Positions 51,881 through 62,265 of a DNA stretch of 64,000 bases are shown here, piece by piece. The stretch is from NCBI GenBank assembly GCA_900315455.1, contig OMZE01000027.1, positions 1 through 64,000 on the forward strand, written 5' to 3'. The position numbers were made by a program, and so were the translations under genes. A model generated the notes under the pieces. That model was not told the DNA's origin. It saw nothing but the letters and a program-made list of their open reading frames with translations, and searched no databases. Every line of letters starts with the position of its first letter. The stretch's first letter is position 1. This DNA is from an uncultured Prevotellaceae bacterium (GTDB taxonomy: Bacteria; Bacteroidota; Bacteroidia; Bacteroidales; Bacteroidaceae).

Positions 51881-54385
51881 ATGACTGAATTGACCGAACG
51901 ACTACGAAGAGAACTGGAAATGCTGCCCGTGGCAGCGTTGGAGAAACCGCTGAATGAAATCCTGCGGAAGGAGACGGCGGTGATAGTGACGGCTGCACCT
52001 GGAGCCGGAAAGTCAACGGTGCTGCCATTGACCATTCTGCAAGGGCTGCAGGAAGGCACCGGCAAGATAGTCATGCTGGAACCAAGACGTGTGGCGGCAC
52101 GACAAATCGCCTCACGTATGGCATGGCTTCTTGGCGAGTCGGTTGGCTGGACCGTGGGCTACCGCATCCGGTTTGAGAGCAAGGTGTCGTCGAAGACGCG
52201 CATAGAGGTGGTGACTGAAGGGGTGCTCACTCGGATGCTCTTAGACGATCCGGCATTGGAAGACGTGGCGGTGGTTGTTTTCGATGAGTTTCATGAGCGG
52301 AGCCTGAACACCGACGAGGCGTTTGCGCTGGTCAGACAGTGCAAGGATGTGCTGAGAGAGGACCTGCGGTTGGTAGTGATGTCGGCAACAATCGATACGG
52401 ATGCCTTGACGGATGCCTTGCACTGCAAGGTACTGACGAGCGAAGGGAGGATGTTTCCGGTCGAGGTGTTCCACAATGAGGAAGATGCCAATGTGTTCAA
52501 CGTATCGCAGATGGTGGCAAAGACCATCCTCCAGGCGCATCGTGCGCACGAGGGCGACATCCTGGCATTCCTGCCTGGCGAAGGGGAGATACGTCGTGTG
52601 CAGGAACTGCTCTCATCGGGTGGACTTGGCGAAACGAAGATTTATACGCTATACGGTCTGCTTTCCAATGACGAGCAGGCGAAGGCCATCGCGCCGTCTC
52701 GTGCTGGCGAACGGAAAGTGGTGCTGGCAACACCTATCGCGGAGACCTCGTTGACCATAGAGGGTGTGCGTGTAGTTGTCGACAGCGGCCTCTGTCGGAA
52801 GATGGTTTTCGATGCACGCAGCGGACTCAACCACTTGGAGACGGTGCGTATCTCGTTGGATATGGCGACACAGCGCATGGGTCGTGCCGGACGTGTGGCT
52901 CCCGGCGTGTGTTATCGGTTGTGGACTGCCGCCACAGAGTCGCGCATGGCAGCCGTGCGGATGCCGGAAATACTGGAGGCCGACCTGAGTTCGCTGGTGC
53001 TTGATATCGCCATCTGGGGGGAGCACGACGTGGAGCAACTGCCGTGGCTGACTCCTCCGGTGAAGTCGGCTGTAGCCTATGCCCACCGGCTGTTGACATC
53101 GCTTGGTGCGACAGACGAAGATGGCAGGGTGACAGAGTGGGGGAGAAGGCTTTCAAAACTGCCTTGCCATCCTCGTATCGCCCGCATGCTACTGACGGCA
53201 GACACGAAGCAGCGGCAAGCCCTTGCCGCCGATATCGCAGCACTGATAGAGGAGAAAGACCCTTTGGCTGGAGAGGGCGACAGCGCTATGGACCACCGGT
53301 TGGACGCACTCCGTCGGGAACGTAGAAGTGGGAAGTCTGGCCCATGGGGACGTATGGCGAAAATCGCCCGTCATTATGCCGATATGATTCACTCCAAGGA
53401 GGACAATGACGCCGTCAACCCCTACGAGGTGGGTGCGCTGCTTGCATCGGCGTATCCTGAGCGTATCGGTAAGGCTTGGAAAGAGGGCGTCGGCGTGTTC
53501 CAGTTGCCGGGTGGTGAACTGGTAGCGGTAGAGGCATCGGATGCCATGGCCGGCGCAGAATGGCTATCTATCGCTTCGATGCATCAGAAAGCAGGTGGCG
53601 TAGGGAAAGTCTTTCTGGCCAGTGTCGTCGACCCTGCCGACCTCAAACAATATGCCCACGAGCGCGACAATATCTTTTGGGATAGTAAGGGCGGAACTTT
53701 GGTCGCCAGAAGGGAGACCCGTATCGGCACCATCTTGCTGGCTTCAAAACCGTTGGCAAATAATGCTCGTGAGAAGATTCAACAGGTCGTCTGTGAGGCG
53801 ATTGCTAAAGATGGACCGTCGATGCTGGATTTCTCCGACGAGGTGCGCAATCTGCAGCGGAGAATCGCCTTTGTAGCCTCCCGTCATCCTGAACTGTCTC
53901 TTCCGGCTGTCGACACGGAGACCATCTGCAAGAGCGCTGTGGAGTGGGGACCTCTCTTTATCGGCAAAGCAACAACAACGAATGAACTGAAGAAGACAGA
54001 CCTTTGCGAGGTCATTTGGAGCCGACTCATCTATGAACAACAGATAATGGTGGAGCAGTTGGCTCCTGCTCATATCGTTGTCCCCACAGGGAGCCGGATA
54101 CGCCTCGACTACCGTATCGGTGCCGAAGTGCCGGTCTTACGGGTGCGCTTGCAAGAGTGCTTCGGCATGCTGGATACTCCTCAGGTGGATGGCTCACCGG
54201 TATTGATGGAACTGTTGTCGCCCGGTTTCAAACCTGTTCAACTCACCACCGACTTGCGCAGTTTTTGGCAGTCCACCTATTTTGAGGTGCGCAAAGAGTT
54301 ACGCCGTCGTTATCCGAAACATTCATGGCCCGACCATCCAATGGATGCCGACCCAGTAAGGGGAGCGAAAAAATCTTCTAAATAG
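51881..54385 (+). CDS. hrpB: HrpB, DEAH-box ATP-dependent helicase
   Basis: About 834 residues from MTELTERLRRELE; the frame can extend to 51863. Walker A (TAAPGAGKSTVLPL) near 38, VVFDEFHERS near 130, VMSATID near 172, TPIAETSLTIEGV near 285 and QRMGRAGRVAPG near 330 are DEAH-box motifs. A C-terminal HrpB domain (about 640-834) ends RRRYPKHSWPDHP. HrpB is a widespread helicase of unclear role. It is divergent from the SpoIIE gene. Confidence 0.95.
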   Translation: MTELTERLRRELEMLPVAALEKPLNEILRKETAVIVTAAPGAGKSTVLPLTILQGLQEGTGKIVMLEPRRVAARQIASRMAWLLGESVGWTVGYRIRFESKVSSKTRIEVVTEGVLTRMLLDDPALEDVAVVVFDEFHERSLNTDEAFALVRQCKDVLREDLRLVVMSATIDTDALTDALHCKVLTSEGRMFPVEVFHNEEDANVFNVSQMVAKTILQAHRAHEGDILAFLPGEGEIRRVQELLSSGGLGETKIYTLYGLLSNDEQAKAIAPSRAGERKVVLATPIAETSLTIEGVRVVVDSGLCRKMVFDARSGLNHLETVRISLDMATQRMGRAGRVAPGVCYRLWTAATESRMAAVRMPEILEADLSSLVLDIAIWGEHDVEQLPWLTPPVKSAVAYAHRLLTSLGATDEDGRVTEWGRRLSKLPCHPRIARMLLTADTKQRQALAADIAALIEEKDPLAGEGDSAMDHRLDALRRERRSGKSGPWGRMAKIARHYADMIHSKEDNDAVNPYEVGALLASAYPERIGKAWKEGVGVFQLPGGELVAVEASDAMAGAEWLSIASMHQKAGGVGKVFLASVVDPADLKQYAHERDNIFWDSKGGTLVARRETRIGTILLASKPLANNAREKIQQVVCEAIAKDGPSMLDFSDEVRNLQRRIAFVASRHPELSLPAVDTETICKSAVEWGPLFIGKATTTNELKKTDLCEVIWSRLIYEQQIMVEQLAPAHIVVPTGSRIRLDYRIGAEVPVLRVRLQECFGMLDTPQVDGSPVLMELLSPGFKPVQLTTDLRSFWQSTYFEVRKELRRRYPKHSWPDHPMDADPVRGAKKSSK

Positions 54386-54754
54386 CCCCAAATACGAGAG
54401 AAAGTAAATCTTGCAAATCGGTACTTTCGAAATCTTTCAGGGTTGTTTTATAGTTTTCCTTTTTAGGTGAGCGGAGCGAACACAAAACAATCGCAACTCT
54501 GTTGCGTAAGAAATCTCCCTGCGACCTACCTTCGGGAGCAGAACCTTAATGAAAGAGCGACGAGGAGGAGCGGTTGAGCCCCCGAACATCCAAGCCGAAG
54601 GCTTGGCATAATTGATATTCGGGGGGGGCATTTTGAGTGTTGCCCAATTCGTGACTTTTATTTAACTATACTTTCTCTTTTCTCATATTATTTTTGCCAA
54701 TTTGTTTGTTTTTTAATGATTGTTTTTATAATTTTGCAAAAAAATAGCATCATT
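54386..54754. other. Gene-free region between hrpB and the secreted-protein cluster
   Basis: No coding frame. It holds a short inverted repeat AAGCCGAAGGCTTGG near 54592, a G-run (54621-54627) and an AT-rich promoter area with TATTTTTG at about 54688. Confidence 0.4.
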
Positions 54755-57625
54755 ATGAAACGTTTTTGTCTTTTATTACTGCTTTTACTTACAATCGCGG
54801 TTTCTGCCCAGAAGCGTTTGGTTCTCATCGAAGAGTTCACGAATACGGGATGTAATCCATGTGCTTCGTGGTCGCCCGAACTTGACGCTGTGATTGAAAA
54901 CCGTTTGGGAGACTGTATCGCCATCAAGTATCATAGTGGCTATCCAAGCCGTGACGACGAGTTCTATAATTACGACCCCGTTACTCAACAAAAACGGCAC
55001 GATTATTATGGTGTCGACGGTGTTCCCGCTACGTTTGTTAATGGCAGGCCGTTGGGGTATCGCACCTCCGACTTCCTTGATGAGACCATCACCCAACAGA
55101 TGGCTCAACCAGAAACCTTCTCTCTTGCGCTCTCGAAAGAGGTCGTCGACCACCGCATGACGGTGCATGCCAACCTCACCCCGCTTCAGGATATCGAGAG
55201 CGGCGCTTCGCTGCGGCTGTTCGTGGCTGCTATTGAGGAACATATTACCGCCTCGAAACCATATCCCAATGGCGAGACTTCACTCCATTATACCTTGCGA
55301 AAGATGTTTACGGGCGGTGATGGCTACCCCATAGGCGAAGGCGGGCTCTCTACAGGTCAGGTCTATAACTACGATGCTTCGTGGGATATCGACTTCTGCA
55401 ATGATGAGGGGCAACTCGGGGTGGTGGCTTTTGTCCAAGACATTGAAACCAAGGAGGTGTTGTGTACGGCATACAGCGGTGCTGGCGCAGAGCGGGAAAA
55501 CCTCATGGCGTTGGTGGCCCTCACCGACACACCCGACCTCACCTGCGTGCCCAATTACTATGGACGCGTGGTATTGCGCAACGATGGCTCCAATATCCTT
55601 ACTTCCGCCATGCTCAATGTGAAGGTCAACGGGGTGGTGAAACAATATCCCTGGACGGGCGAACTCGATTATCTCGAACGTGACACGATGGCATTCGACG
55701 AGTTTCATGACTTCCTTCTTGCCGAGACAGAAAACCAAGTGGAACTGTGGTTCTCCGACATCAATGGCTCCTCGGGTGAGAGCAACCACCTCTGCAGTTC
55801 TTTTTCCAATTCCTTGCAGGCTAACTACGGGGTGCAGTTGAGGCTGTATACCGATAAGAAACCAGAGGAAACTACCTGGAAACTCTACAATTCGGCGGGC
55901 GATGTGGTGCGCGAGGGAGGACCCTATGCCGAAGCCAGGAAACTCTATACCGAGAACCTACAACTGACTCGTGACGACTGTTACCTGCTCGAGTTCCTCG
56001 ACTCTGGCGGTGATGGTATAAAGGGTGCCTTTGGAAATGGCTATTACCAACTCTATGAGGTCGACGAGTCGGGCATGACGCATCGCCTTACACAGGGCGA
56101 TTACGACGGGGCTTTGTGGGATGTGTATTTCAACCTCAAGAGTTCGCCTTCCACCGACCGCCGCTTGGTGCTCTTCGAAGAGTTCACCAATACGAGTTGT
56201 GAGCCGTGCTCTGAGTTCTCACCGTCACTCGATAAGGTTATTGCCAGCCGCATGAACGACATGGTGGCCATCACCTACCACCTCAATTTCCCTTCCAACA
56301 GAGACCCCTTCTACCTTGCCAACCCAGAAGAGGCCATGGCGCGCTCCACGTTCTACGACGTGAGTGGCGTGCCTTCGCTCCGTGTCGACGGTGAACACCG
56401 CGGTGCTTGGGGATACGAGGAGTACCTCAATGAGTATATCGACAATGCTGCCAGCGTTCCTGCCAAGGTCGACATCGACACTGAGGCACAGTTGGATGAA
56501 GGCAAACTCATGGTGAATGTGAGTCTGCAGCCAAAGGATGTGCCGCAGGGTGCCGACCTGAGGCTCTATGTCGTGGCAGTGGAAGAGCGGGTGGAATGGG
56601 ACACACCGGCTCCCAACGGTGAGACGTCATGGAATTATGTGATGCGGAAGATGTTGCCTGATGCCCAAGGGGAAGTGCTCCCGGCAGACCTCACCCAGAC
56701 TGCGAACTTGCAATATGAATACACCTGGCAGGTGGCCAACTTCTATGACGAGAACGAATTGGGTATCGTGACGTTCGTGCAAGACAACACCACGAAGATG
56801 ATTCTCGGCACCTGCTACACCCCACGGCCTACAGGAAGTCCACGTGCCGTGAAAATTCTCCAAGTAGACAATACCCCCGACCGTATCTGCATGCCGTTTT
56901 TCTCATCCGACCTTACTGTGCGCAACACTGGCCGCGAGACACTCACACAGGCCAATATCAACGTGCGTGTCAATGGGCAGGTGCAGACTACTCCTTGGAC
57001 GGGAAACCAGCCCTACCTCGGCATCGCTGCCATACACACTCCGGCATTTACTGATTTTACACTGGCCGACGGCTCGTCCAACGAAGTGGAGATATGGCTC
57101 TCCGACCTCAATGGCGGCACAGAAGAAAGCCTGCACAAGAAGTTGCAGATTGCCAATGCCTATCAGGCACGCCATGCTGTAAGGCTGACCCTGATGACCG
57201 ACAACGCTCCAGAGGAAATCACTTGGAAGGTCTATAATTCTGCCGACGATGTAGTTGGCCAGGGAGGACCATATACCGAGAAACGCAAGAAGCAAGTCAT
57301 CGACTTGCCGCTTACCACCGACGACTGCTATAGGCTGGAGTTTGAAGACGCTGGAGGTGATGGTATCACGGGTGCCAATGGGCGCGGCTATTATATGCTG
57401 CATGAGGTATCGGCAGATGGCGCTACACGTTTGCTCGTACAGGCCGACTATGATGGCGCCCTGCACCAGGTGTTCTTCAGTTTGAGCGAGGCTTCTTCGG
57501 TAGGCATCACAGACGTTGTTCCCGACAAGGCATCAGAGGGCACATACCATGACCTGCAAGGACGCAGGGTCAGTCCTGTCAGGGGCATTTTCATTGTCGA
57601 CGACAAGAAAATCATAAGAAAGTAA
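54755..57625 (+). CDS. Secreted Omp28-like protein with internal duplication
   Basis: 956 residues from the ATG giving MKRFCLLLLLLLTIAVSAQ (signal peptide). Two homologous halves of about 450 residues each start with a thioredoxin-like segment: RLVLIEEFTNTGCNPCASWS and RLVLFEEFTNTSCEPCSEFS. Both keep a CxPC pair, so a redox activity is possible. Later segments repeat too (EETTWKLYNSAGDVVREGGPY; EEITWKVYNSADDVVGQGGPY). The C-terminus YHDLQGRRVSPVRGIF plus a basic end is the tail shared with three other proteins here. Confidence 0.85.
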   Translation: MKRFCLLLLLLLTIAVSAQKRLVLIEEFTNTGCNPCASWSPELDAVIENRLGDCIAIKYHSGYPSRDDEFYNYDPVTQQKRHDYYGVDGVPATFVNGRPLGYRTSDFLDETITQQMAQPETFSLALSKEVVDHRMTVHANLTPLQDIESGASLRLFVAAIEEHITASKPYPNGETSLHYTLRKMFTGGDGYPIGEGGLSTGQVYNYDASWDIDFCNDEGQLGVVAFVQDIETKEVLCTAYSGAGAERENLMALVALTDTPDLTCVPNYYGRVVLRNDGSNILTSAMLNVKVNGVVKQYPWTGELDYLERDTMAFDEFHDFLLAETENQVELWFSDINGSSGESNHLCSSFSNSLQANYGVQLRLYTDKKPEETTWKLYNSAGDVVREGGPYAEARKLYTENLQLTRDDCYLLEFLDSGGDGIKGAFGNGYYQLYEVDESGMTHRLTQGDYDGALWDVYFNLKSSPSTDRRLVLFEEFTNTSCEPCSEFSPSLDKVIASRMNDMVAITYHLNFPSNRDPFYLANPEEAMARSTFYDVSGVPSLRVDGEHRGAWGYEEYLNEYIDNAASVPAKVDIDTEAQLDEGKLMVNVSLQPKDVPQGADLRLYVVAVEERVEWDTPAPNGETSWNYVMRKMLPDAQGEVLPADLTQTANLQYEYTWQVANFYDENELGIVTFVQDNTTKMILGTCYTPRPTGSPRAVKILQVDNTPDRICMPFFSSDLTVRNTGRETLTQANINVRVNGQVQTTPWTGNQPYLGIAAIHTPAFTDFTLADGSSNEVEIWLSDLNGGTEESLHKKLQIANAYQARHAVRLTLMTDNAPEEITWKVYNSADDVVGQGGPYTEKRKKQVIDLPLTTDDCYRLEFEDAGGDGITGANGRGYYMLHEVSADGATRLLVQADYDGALHQVFFSLSEASSVGITDVVPDKASEGTYHDLQGRRVSPVRGIFIVDDKKIIRK

Positions 57626-57663
57626 CATATACACTAATAAAAACAAACCAACTTCTGTTTATT

Positions 57664-59277
57664 ATGAAAAAAGTCTACACCTTGTTCATTTTGGCATTCG
57701 CCGCCATAGCACCGGCGTTTGCCCAGTGGAACACTAATGCCACCCCCGTTTGCATCTATGATGCCGCGGGCATGAGCGACTATTATGCCTGCAACCCCAA
57801 GGCTATGCGCACACCCGACAAGAAAACCTGGATAGCCTGGCACACCTGGGGGCGTAAGGCTATCAACGGCATCGATAGGGTGGCGGTGCGTACCTATCTG
57901 CAACTGCTCAACAGAGATGGCGTGCCGCAGTTCAGTGAACCAATCATGCTCAACGACCATGTCACCACTTCATGGTGGTCGGATTACGGACTGCAAGTGG
58001 CATCCGACGGTTCTGCCATTGTGACTGTAGCCGACGGACGTGCCGAGGAGGCCACATTGCCTGATGAAACAGACCATGCCGACGGCTTCTCACCTGCCAT
58101 ATACAAAGTCGACCAGCAGGGCAATTTCCTTTGGGGAGAAGATGGCATCGCGTATCCTCAATACACGAATGCGGGTTTCACCAACTGCTATGTCGTGGGT
58201 GACGACACTTACTTCATCTTCTTCAACACAACTGAAGACAGTTCCGGACAGGCTGAAGACATGACCAATATCGGCACTTTCATACAGCGCATCAATGCCG
58301 ATGGCACAGTGGCATGGAGTGAGCCGTTCCCTTGGTCTGACGATTTTGCACAGCCGCAGATCGTGCCATCGCTCGACGGCACATTCCTGCTCTTCGACCG
58401 TTCTCCGGAAGGGTCGGTAGTGCATAGGCTTGACCGTGAACTCAATGAGGTGTGGGGCGAGCCAGTGGTATACGACGAGCACAAGTATGAAGGCTATGCC
58501 ATGAACGATTACAGCATTGCTCCCGATGGTTTTGGTGGCGCTGCGGTGGCTTTCGTGCGTAATATGGGGCAGTTCGCCCATAATGTGCGGGTGCAGCATG
58601 TCAATGCTGACGGTTCTCTTGGCTTCGGACTCAATGGCTTGGATGTTGCCAATACCGAGGACAACGACTACGATTATTGCGACATCGCCGTCAATCCTAA
58701 GACCGAGGAAATCCTGGTTGATTTCGAGTCGCAGTTGGCGACAACCTATGACGTGATGTTGCAGAAGTTCAGTTACGATGGCGACTACCTTTTCGACGAA
58801 CTGGGAATCTCCATTGCCAACAAAGACCGTGCCGCTACCAGTTACGCCTTCGGTAGGGTAGGCTGTGGTGCCGTTGGCGACGACCAATGGATAGTGGCCT
58901 ACCGCGATGTGCAGGGCTACTTCAATGCTTCGTTCATCATCCGCCGATATGATGCCGATGGCAATATTGTATGGACACGTACCATAGGTAGGGAGATTGA
59001 CCCTACTGACATCAGTTTCTTTGTCGAGGAAGAAGCCACCTATCTTATATATAGGGAAAACCGTGAAAGCAAGGAATCTGGAATCAAGATATTCCGTATA
59101 GGCAACGATGGCTCTTATGATGTGACCTATGACGATACTTCCATCCAGACGGTGGCTGTTTCTTCTGAAGGCTCCGAGCAATACTATGATGCCAGCGGAC
59201 GCAGGCTCAGCCAACCGCAGAAAGGCTTGAATATCATCCGCAGTGCCGATGGCACTGTGCAGAAACAGTTGAAATGA
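57664..59277 (+). CDS. Secreted repeat protein, possible beta-propeller
   Basis: 537 residues with a signal peptide (to about PAFAQ). The mature part consists of repeated strands with W-G/D-G patterns (VDQQGNFLWGEDG, INADGTVAWSEPF, YDADGNIVWTRTI), which suggests a propeller-like fold. No enzyme motif recognised. It ends YYDASGRRLSQPQKGLNIIR plus a short basic tail. It is 38 bp from the Omp28-like gene and 35 bp from the next, so the three probably form one operon. Confidence 0.75.
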   Translation: MKKVYTLFILAFAAIAPAFAQWNTNATPVCIYDAAGMSDYYACNPKAMRTPDKKTWIAWHTWGRKAINGIDRVAVRTYLQLLNRDGVPQFSEPIMLNDHVTTSWWSDYGLQVASDGSAIVTVADGRAEEATLPDETDHADGFSPAIYKVDQQGNFLWGEDGIAYPQYTNAGFTNCYVVGDDTYFIFFNTTEDSSGQAEDMTNIGTFIQRINADGTVAWSEPFPWSDDFAQPQIVPSLDGTFLLFDRSPEGSVVHRLDRELNEVWGEPVVYDEHKYEGYAMNDYSIAPDGFGGAAVAFVRNMGQFAHNVRVQHVNADGSLGFGLNGLDVANTEDNDYDYCDIAVNPKTEEILVDFESQLATTYDVMLQKFSYDGDYLFDELGISIANKDRAATSYAFGRVGCGAVGDDQWIVAYRDVQGYFNASFIIRRYDADGNIVWTRTIGREIDPTDISFFVEEEATYLIYRENRESKESGIKIFRIGNDGSYDVTYDDTSIQTVAVSSEGSEQYYDASGRRLSQPQKGLNIIRSADGTVQKQLK

Positions 59278-59312
59278 CTTCTATGAATTATAAACCTAAT
59301 TAATGACAACTT

Positions 59313-62177
59313 ATGAAAAAGAAACTTTCCCTTTTAGCATTGGCCGTCATCGCCACGCTCAGCGCGTCGGCACAGATGATTGCCTACACCGTGCAGACCA
59401 AGGTGCAGGGACCTATGGGCACACCTACGGTGCTCGACCTTCAGGGTACTACAGGCACCGACTTCTCTGGCTTGATGATTGACGCCGATGGCAACTTGGA
59501 GTTCAACAATGTTGTGAATGCCAAGGCATTCCCCATTGGTTTTGACTTTGGCTACAACGGCAAGGTAATGAAATACTTCCTTGTGGCTACCAATGGTATG
59601 ATTCAACTCTCGCCGACGGAGACCGTGAGCAGTGTGGTGCACAAGAGCACCGTCACCGTGTTTACCGATAGCGGCAATCACGATGCCTTTGGCTTGGTAA
59701 TGCGCAACGGTACGTTTGGCTACGACGACACCCAACTCAGTTACTGGCTTGAAGGCGACGACGTGCTGTGCATCCAGTATAAGAATGTGGGATTGCAGAC
59801 GGCATCGTATATGACCGACAAGAAGGATGTTGCCAAGGCTACTATCGAGTACCGCCTCTTCCAGAAGAGCGGCAATATCGAGATGAAACTGAGTGGATTC
59901 AAGCCTTATGATGATGCCGACGTGGGCTATTCCAATTTCATGCGTATCGGTATCTTGGGCGATGAAGGCGACTTCGTACAGATTCAGAGTTATGACGGCT
60001 CAGTCATCTCTGCCAGGGACAACAGCATCGATTACAGTGCCGACAGTTATCCCGCTGATGGCACGATCTACACCTTTGTGGCTCCTGAGCCATGTGAGAC
60101 ACCTGCTACGCCTCCTTCCAACCTGCAAATCAATACCACTTCCACACAAGTAAGTGGTTCGTTCACTGCTGGCAGCAGCGACCACTATCTGGTGCTCGCA
60201 GCCACTTCTGCTATGTCCGAAGGTCCTGCCGACAACACCAAATATGCTGTTGGCGACGAGATAGGCGGCGCAAAGGTGATTGCCGTGGTAGAAGGTACAG
60301 AGTTCGTCGGCCCCGACAATATGGAACCCAACCAGGAGTATATGATATATGTCTATGGCTTCAACTCTCTCTGTTCGGCTGGTCCGCTCTACAACTCAAC
60401 GCCAGCAGTGGGTACCGTGGCTACCAAACCTGGTGCTCCGGAGAGTATTTCCTTCAGCAATGTGCAGAAGAACGCCATCTCTGTCAGTGTCACTGCAGCA
60501 GGTTCTGCTCCCGTGCTCGTTGCTATGACCGACCAGCAGGGTGTTGGTCAGTGGGGTGAATACATCGATGCCGGTGCTTTTGGCATACCGGCAGGTTCCT
60601 ACGAAGTAGGTGATGCTATCGAGGGCGGCGGAAAGGTCGTCTTCATCGGTACACCAGGTGATGCCATACAGGTGGCCAATCTCCAGGAAGGCACACCATA
60701 CTTCTTCCGTGCATGGAGCAGTGATGGCGCCGGTGGCTATTCTTCGCTATATGCCGAGGGTACCGAGGTGACGGTGGCTGAGTTGCCATGGTCGATCACC
60801 GTCGACGAGAAAGTGGGCTATGAAGCCACGATGCCGGGATGGACATTCAACAATCCCGAAGAATGGAACAGTGACCCCGATGAAGGCTATCTCTACCACA
60901 GGGCTTCCTACATCGAGGATTCGGAAAATGCTGTGGCATGGATAGAGTCACCATTCATCAGTCTGGCTGAGGGTGCCAACCGCATCAAGACCACTCTCAG
61001 TGGTTCTGCCGGTGGTGGATGGATGAGTGGCGACTGGCAGATGGCCGACGGCGACAAGATTGTGTTCCAACTTACCAAGGATGGCGTGGAATACAGGGAT
61101 GTCTTCACCATCGACAAGAATAATGCCGGCACGTTGTCCAAGGAATCGTTCTCACCGTTTACCGGTGCTTTCGAGGAGATGGCTGGAGAGACCGTGCGCC
61201 TGCGTGTGAGCATATTCCGCACTGTTGCCGGTGATACCCGCATAGGCAAACTCCTCGTTGAGCAGAAGCCCGACCTGGATGAACCTGTCAACCTTACTGC
61301 TACAGACATCGTCGGTGGCACCGTGACACTTGAATGGACACCTACGGGTGATGAGGCCAACTGGGAGGTTGAGTATAAACTGGCTGAAGAAGAGGAATGG
61401 GGCGAGCCCGTGACTGCTACGGAGCCAAAGGTCATCCTTGAGGGACTTCTCGGACTTACCAAGTATGAGGCCCGTGTGCGCGCCATCAAAGACGACAAGC
61501 AGAGTGCTTGGAGTGATGTGGCCGCTTTCACCACCGGCTTCTCCGTGCCATTCGATTTCGTTCTTCAGGGAGCAACCAATATGGATGGTTGGAATACCTA
61601 TACCGGAAAACTCGGTGAGACAACCACTCTCGAAGAGGGCGGCGACATCGTTATCCGTAAGATGGGATGGGGCACCGTGATGTATCGCACGTTGTTCAAC
61701 CCGATGGGCAGCAGCACCGAATCATGGCTGGTATCACCGAAGTTCGCTGTCGGTGATGATGCCTCCCGACAATTTGTAGCCAAACTGTCGCTGCTTACGC
61801 AGTTTGTGGGTGAAGACAGCAACCTTTCTGTCAAGATTGTGGTGGCCAAAGACGGCGAGAACTTCAGTTCTGCCGACGTGATAGGTACTATTTCCAACGA
61901 TGAGTTGCCTACCAGCGATGCCGAACCAGTGGAGTTCTCATTCCCCTTCAGCGGATACACAGGCAACATCCGCCTGGGTTACTATTTCGAGGGCACGGGC
62001 AGTGACATGAGTTGGTATGAGTTGTTTGAGGTGGCAACGCTTGAGGATGCCGTTTCCGTACAGTCGATAAAAGCCGATAATGGCGACGGCAAGGTTTATA
62101 ACCTGCAGGGCGTTCAACTGAACAATCCCCAGAGAGGTGTCAACATCGTGAACGGAAGGAAAGTAGTTGTGAAATAA
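59313..62177 (+). CDS. Large secreted protein with fibronectin type III domains
   Basis: 954 residues with a signal peptide (to about SASAQ). An N-terminal beta domain (25-260) is followed by FN3-like domains near 260-360, 365-490 and 650-735 (LTATDIVGGTVTLEWTPTGDEANWEVEYKL is the clearest start), alternating with jelly-roll-like segments (about 495-645 and 740-910). The end reads YNLQGVQLNNPQRGVNIVNG plus a basic tail, like its neighbours. It is likely an adhesive or substrate-binding surface protein. Confidence 0.8.
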   Translation: MKKKLSLLALAVIATLSASAQMIAYTVQTKVQGPMGTPTVLDLQGTTGTDFSGLMIDADGNLEFNNVVNAKAFPIGFDFGYNGKVMKYFLVATNGMIQLSPTETVSSVVHKSTVTVFTDSGNHDAFGLVMRNGTFGYDDTQLSYWLEGDDVLCIQYKNVGLQTASYMTDKKDVAKATIEYRLFQKSGNIEMKLSGFKPYDDADVGYSNFMRIGILGDEGDFVQIQSYDGSVISARDNSIDYSADSYPADGTIYTFVAPEPCETPATPPSNLQINTTSTQVSGSFTAGSSDHYLVLAATSAMSEGPADNTKYAVGDEIGGAKVIAVVEGTEFVGPDNMEPNQEYMIYVYGFNSLCSAGPLYNSTPAVGTVATKPGAPESISFSNVQKNAISVSVTAAGSAPVLVAMTDQQGVGQWGEYIDAGAFGIPAGSYEVGDAIEGGGKVVFIGTPGDAIQVANLQEGTPYFFRAWSSDGAGGYSSLYAEGTEVTVAELPWSITVDEKVGYEATMPGWTFNNPEEWNSDPDEGYLYHRASYIEDSENAVAWIESPFISLAEGANRIKTTLSGSAGGGWMSGDWQMADGDKIVFQLTKDGVEYRDVFTIDKNNAGTLSKESFSPFTGAFEEMAGETVRLRVSIFRTVAGDTRIGKLLVEQKPDLDEPVNLTATDIVGGTVTLEWTPTGDEANWEVEYKLAEEEEWGEPVTATEPKVILEGLLGLTKYEARVRAIKDDKQSAWSDVAAFTTGFSVPFDFVLQGATNMDGWNTYTGKLGETTTLEEGGDIVIRKMGWGTVMYRTLFNPMGSSTESWLVSPKFAVGDDASRQFVAKLSLLTQFVGEDSNLSVKIVVAKDGENFSSADVIGTISNDELPTSDAEPVEFSFPFSGYTGNIRLGYYFEGTGSDMSWYELFEVATLEDAVSVQSIKADNGDGKVYNLQGVQLNNPQRGVNIVNGRKVVVK

Positions 62178-62206
62178 GCGGTTTTCACAAGTATTATATC
62201 AATAAA

Positions 62207-62246
62207 AAGAGCCCCCAAAGCCATTCGTGGTTTTGGGGGCTCTTTC
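62207..62246. terminator. Bidirectional terminator
   Basis: A stem of about 17 bp around AGAGCCCCCAAA / TTTGGGGGCTCT with A-rich and T-rich flanks on both sides, between convergent genes. Confidence 0.9.
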
Positions 62247-62265
62247 GGTTTTATCAGTTCTGCTA

